Below, in pieces: positions 63,671-64,000 of a DNA stretch of 64,000 bases. Each line of letters starts with the position of its first letter. Positions within the stretch are counted from its first letter, which is position 1. This DNA is from Achatina immaculata (lineage: Eukaryota; Mollusca; Gastropoda; Stylommatophora; Achatinidae). The stretch spans positions 48,378,925 to 48,442,924 of the forward strand of contig CM019702.1 of assembly GCA_009760885.1 (NCBI GenBank), read 5' to 3'. The notes below the pieces were generated by a model. That model did no database searches, had not been told where the DNA came from, and worked only from the letters and a program-made list of their open reading frames with translations. A program made the position numbers and the translations under genes.

Positions 63671-64000
63671 CATGGCTGTAATGTTTCATCTTTCATCTTG
63701 TTCATATATTTTTTTATATACAAGAAGAAAAAGGGTATGCAGGAAACTCTCTACTGTGGAGAGCAGAACAACAACACAACTCCTTCAGATCATTAGAGGA
63801 TGTACGCCCCCCCCCCCCCCAGACGAGTGTTTTGGTCCAATTAAACACTCTAATGGGGGTGGGCCCCTCTGGGTCATGACTCCCAGAAGTCTTGTGAGTT
63901 GTTGCTTTTTTGTCCCAGAATTGAACCCACGATCTTCCAATTGGCACTTCAATGTTTTATTGAAGTTTTATTAAAGTGGCATCACTTACTACTATTTAGT
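63671..64000 (-). mobile_element. SINE-like 330-bp repeat, copy 2 (runs off window)
   Basis: It matches 61942-62270 to the last base of the window. Differences include one fewer A near 63728 and CCCAGAATTG in place of CCCGGAATTG. It lies in the intron after exon 24. Confidence 0.8.

Overview
This is invertebrate animal DNA. It is AT-rich, has long introns with canonical GT-AG splice sites, and holds many interspersed retroelements (mostly RTE-like non-LTR elements), tRNA-derived SINEs, DNA transposons and minisatellites. The mix suggests a marine lophotrochozoan, most likely a mollusc and perhaps a gastropod. That placement is an inference from repeat style and exon similarity; nothing in the window names the species.

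One host gene is recognisable, entirely on the + strand: an orthologue of CFAP61 (cilia and flagella associated protein 61, FAP61 in Chlamydomonas). This is a subunit of the calmodulin- and radial-spoke-associated complex at the base of radial spoke 3 in motile axonemes. Twenty-four coding exons can be followed from a start codon at 7016 to 63187. All intron phases are compatible, and the exons give about 1007 residues in the order of the vertebrate protein. Human CFAP61 is about 1237 residues, so the last exons lie beyond 64000. Exons 1-9 cover the N-terminal acetyltransferase-like half and a variable linker, exons 10-16 the middle, and exons 17-24 a Rossmann-type dinucleotide-binding half.

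Region by region: 1-6967 is upstream DNA filled with nested, broken retroelements and simple repeats. From 7016 to 31975 are exons 1-12, with introns carrying LINE fragments, a 1.34 kb Tc1-like element (12274-13611), a piggyBac-like TTAA element and a hAT-like MITE. From 34886 to 46156 are exons 13-19, with a 600 bp GA tract, SINEs, a second TTAA element and LINE fragments. The 6 kb intron 19 (46157-52218) holds a LINE interrupted by a third TTAA element and by a 1.7 kb GC-rich, hairpin-rich repeated element (49001-50708) with a 12 bp target duplication; I could not assign that element to any known family. From 52219 to 64000 are exons 20-24. Exon 22 sits in a near-perfect 1210 bp tandem duplication, a 28 bp minisatellite follows exon 21, and another minisatellite runs into the acceptor of exon 23.

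The points most worth a second look are the 1.7 kb modular element, the exon 22 duplication, a hammerhead-ribozyme-like core in a Penelope-like insertion (3311-3719), and a SINE that shares its 3' end with a LINE in the same window.
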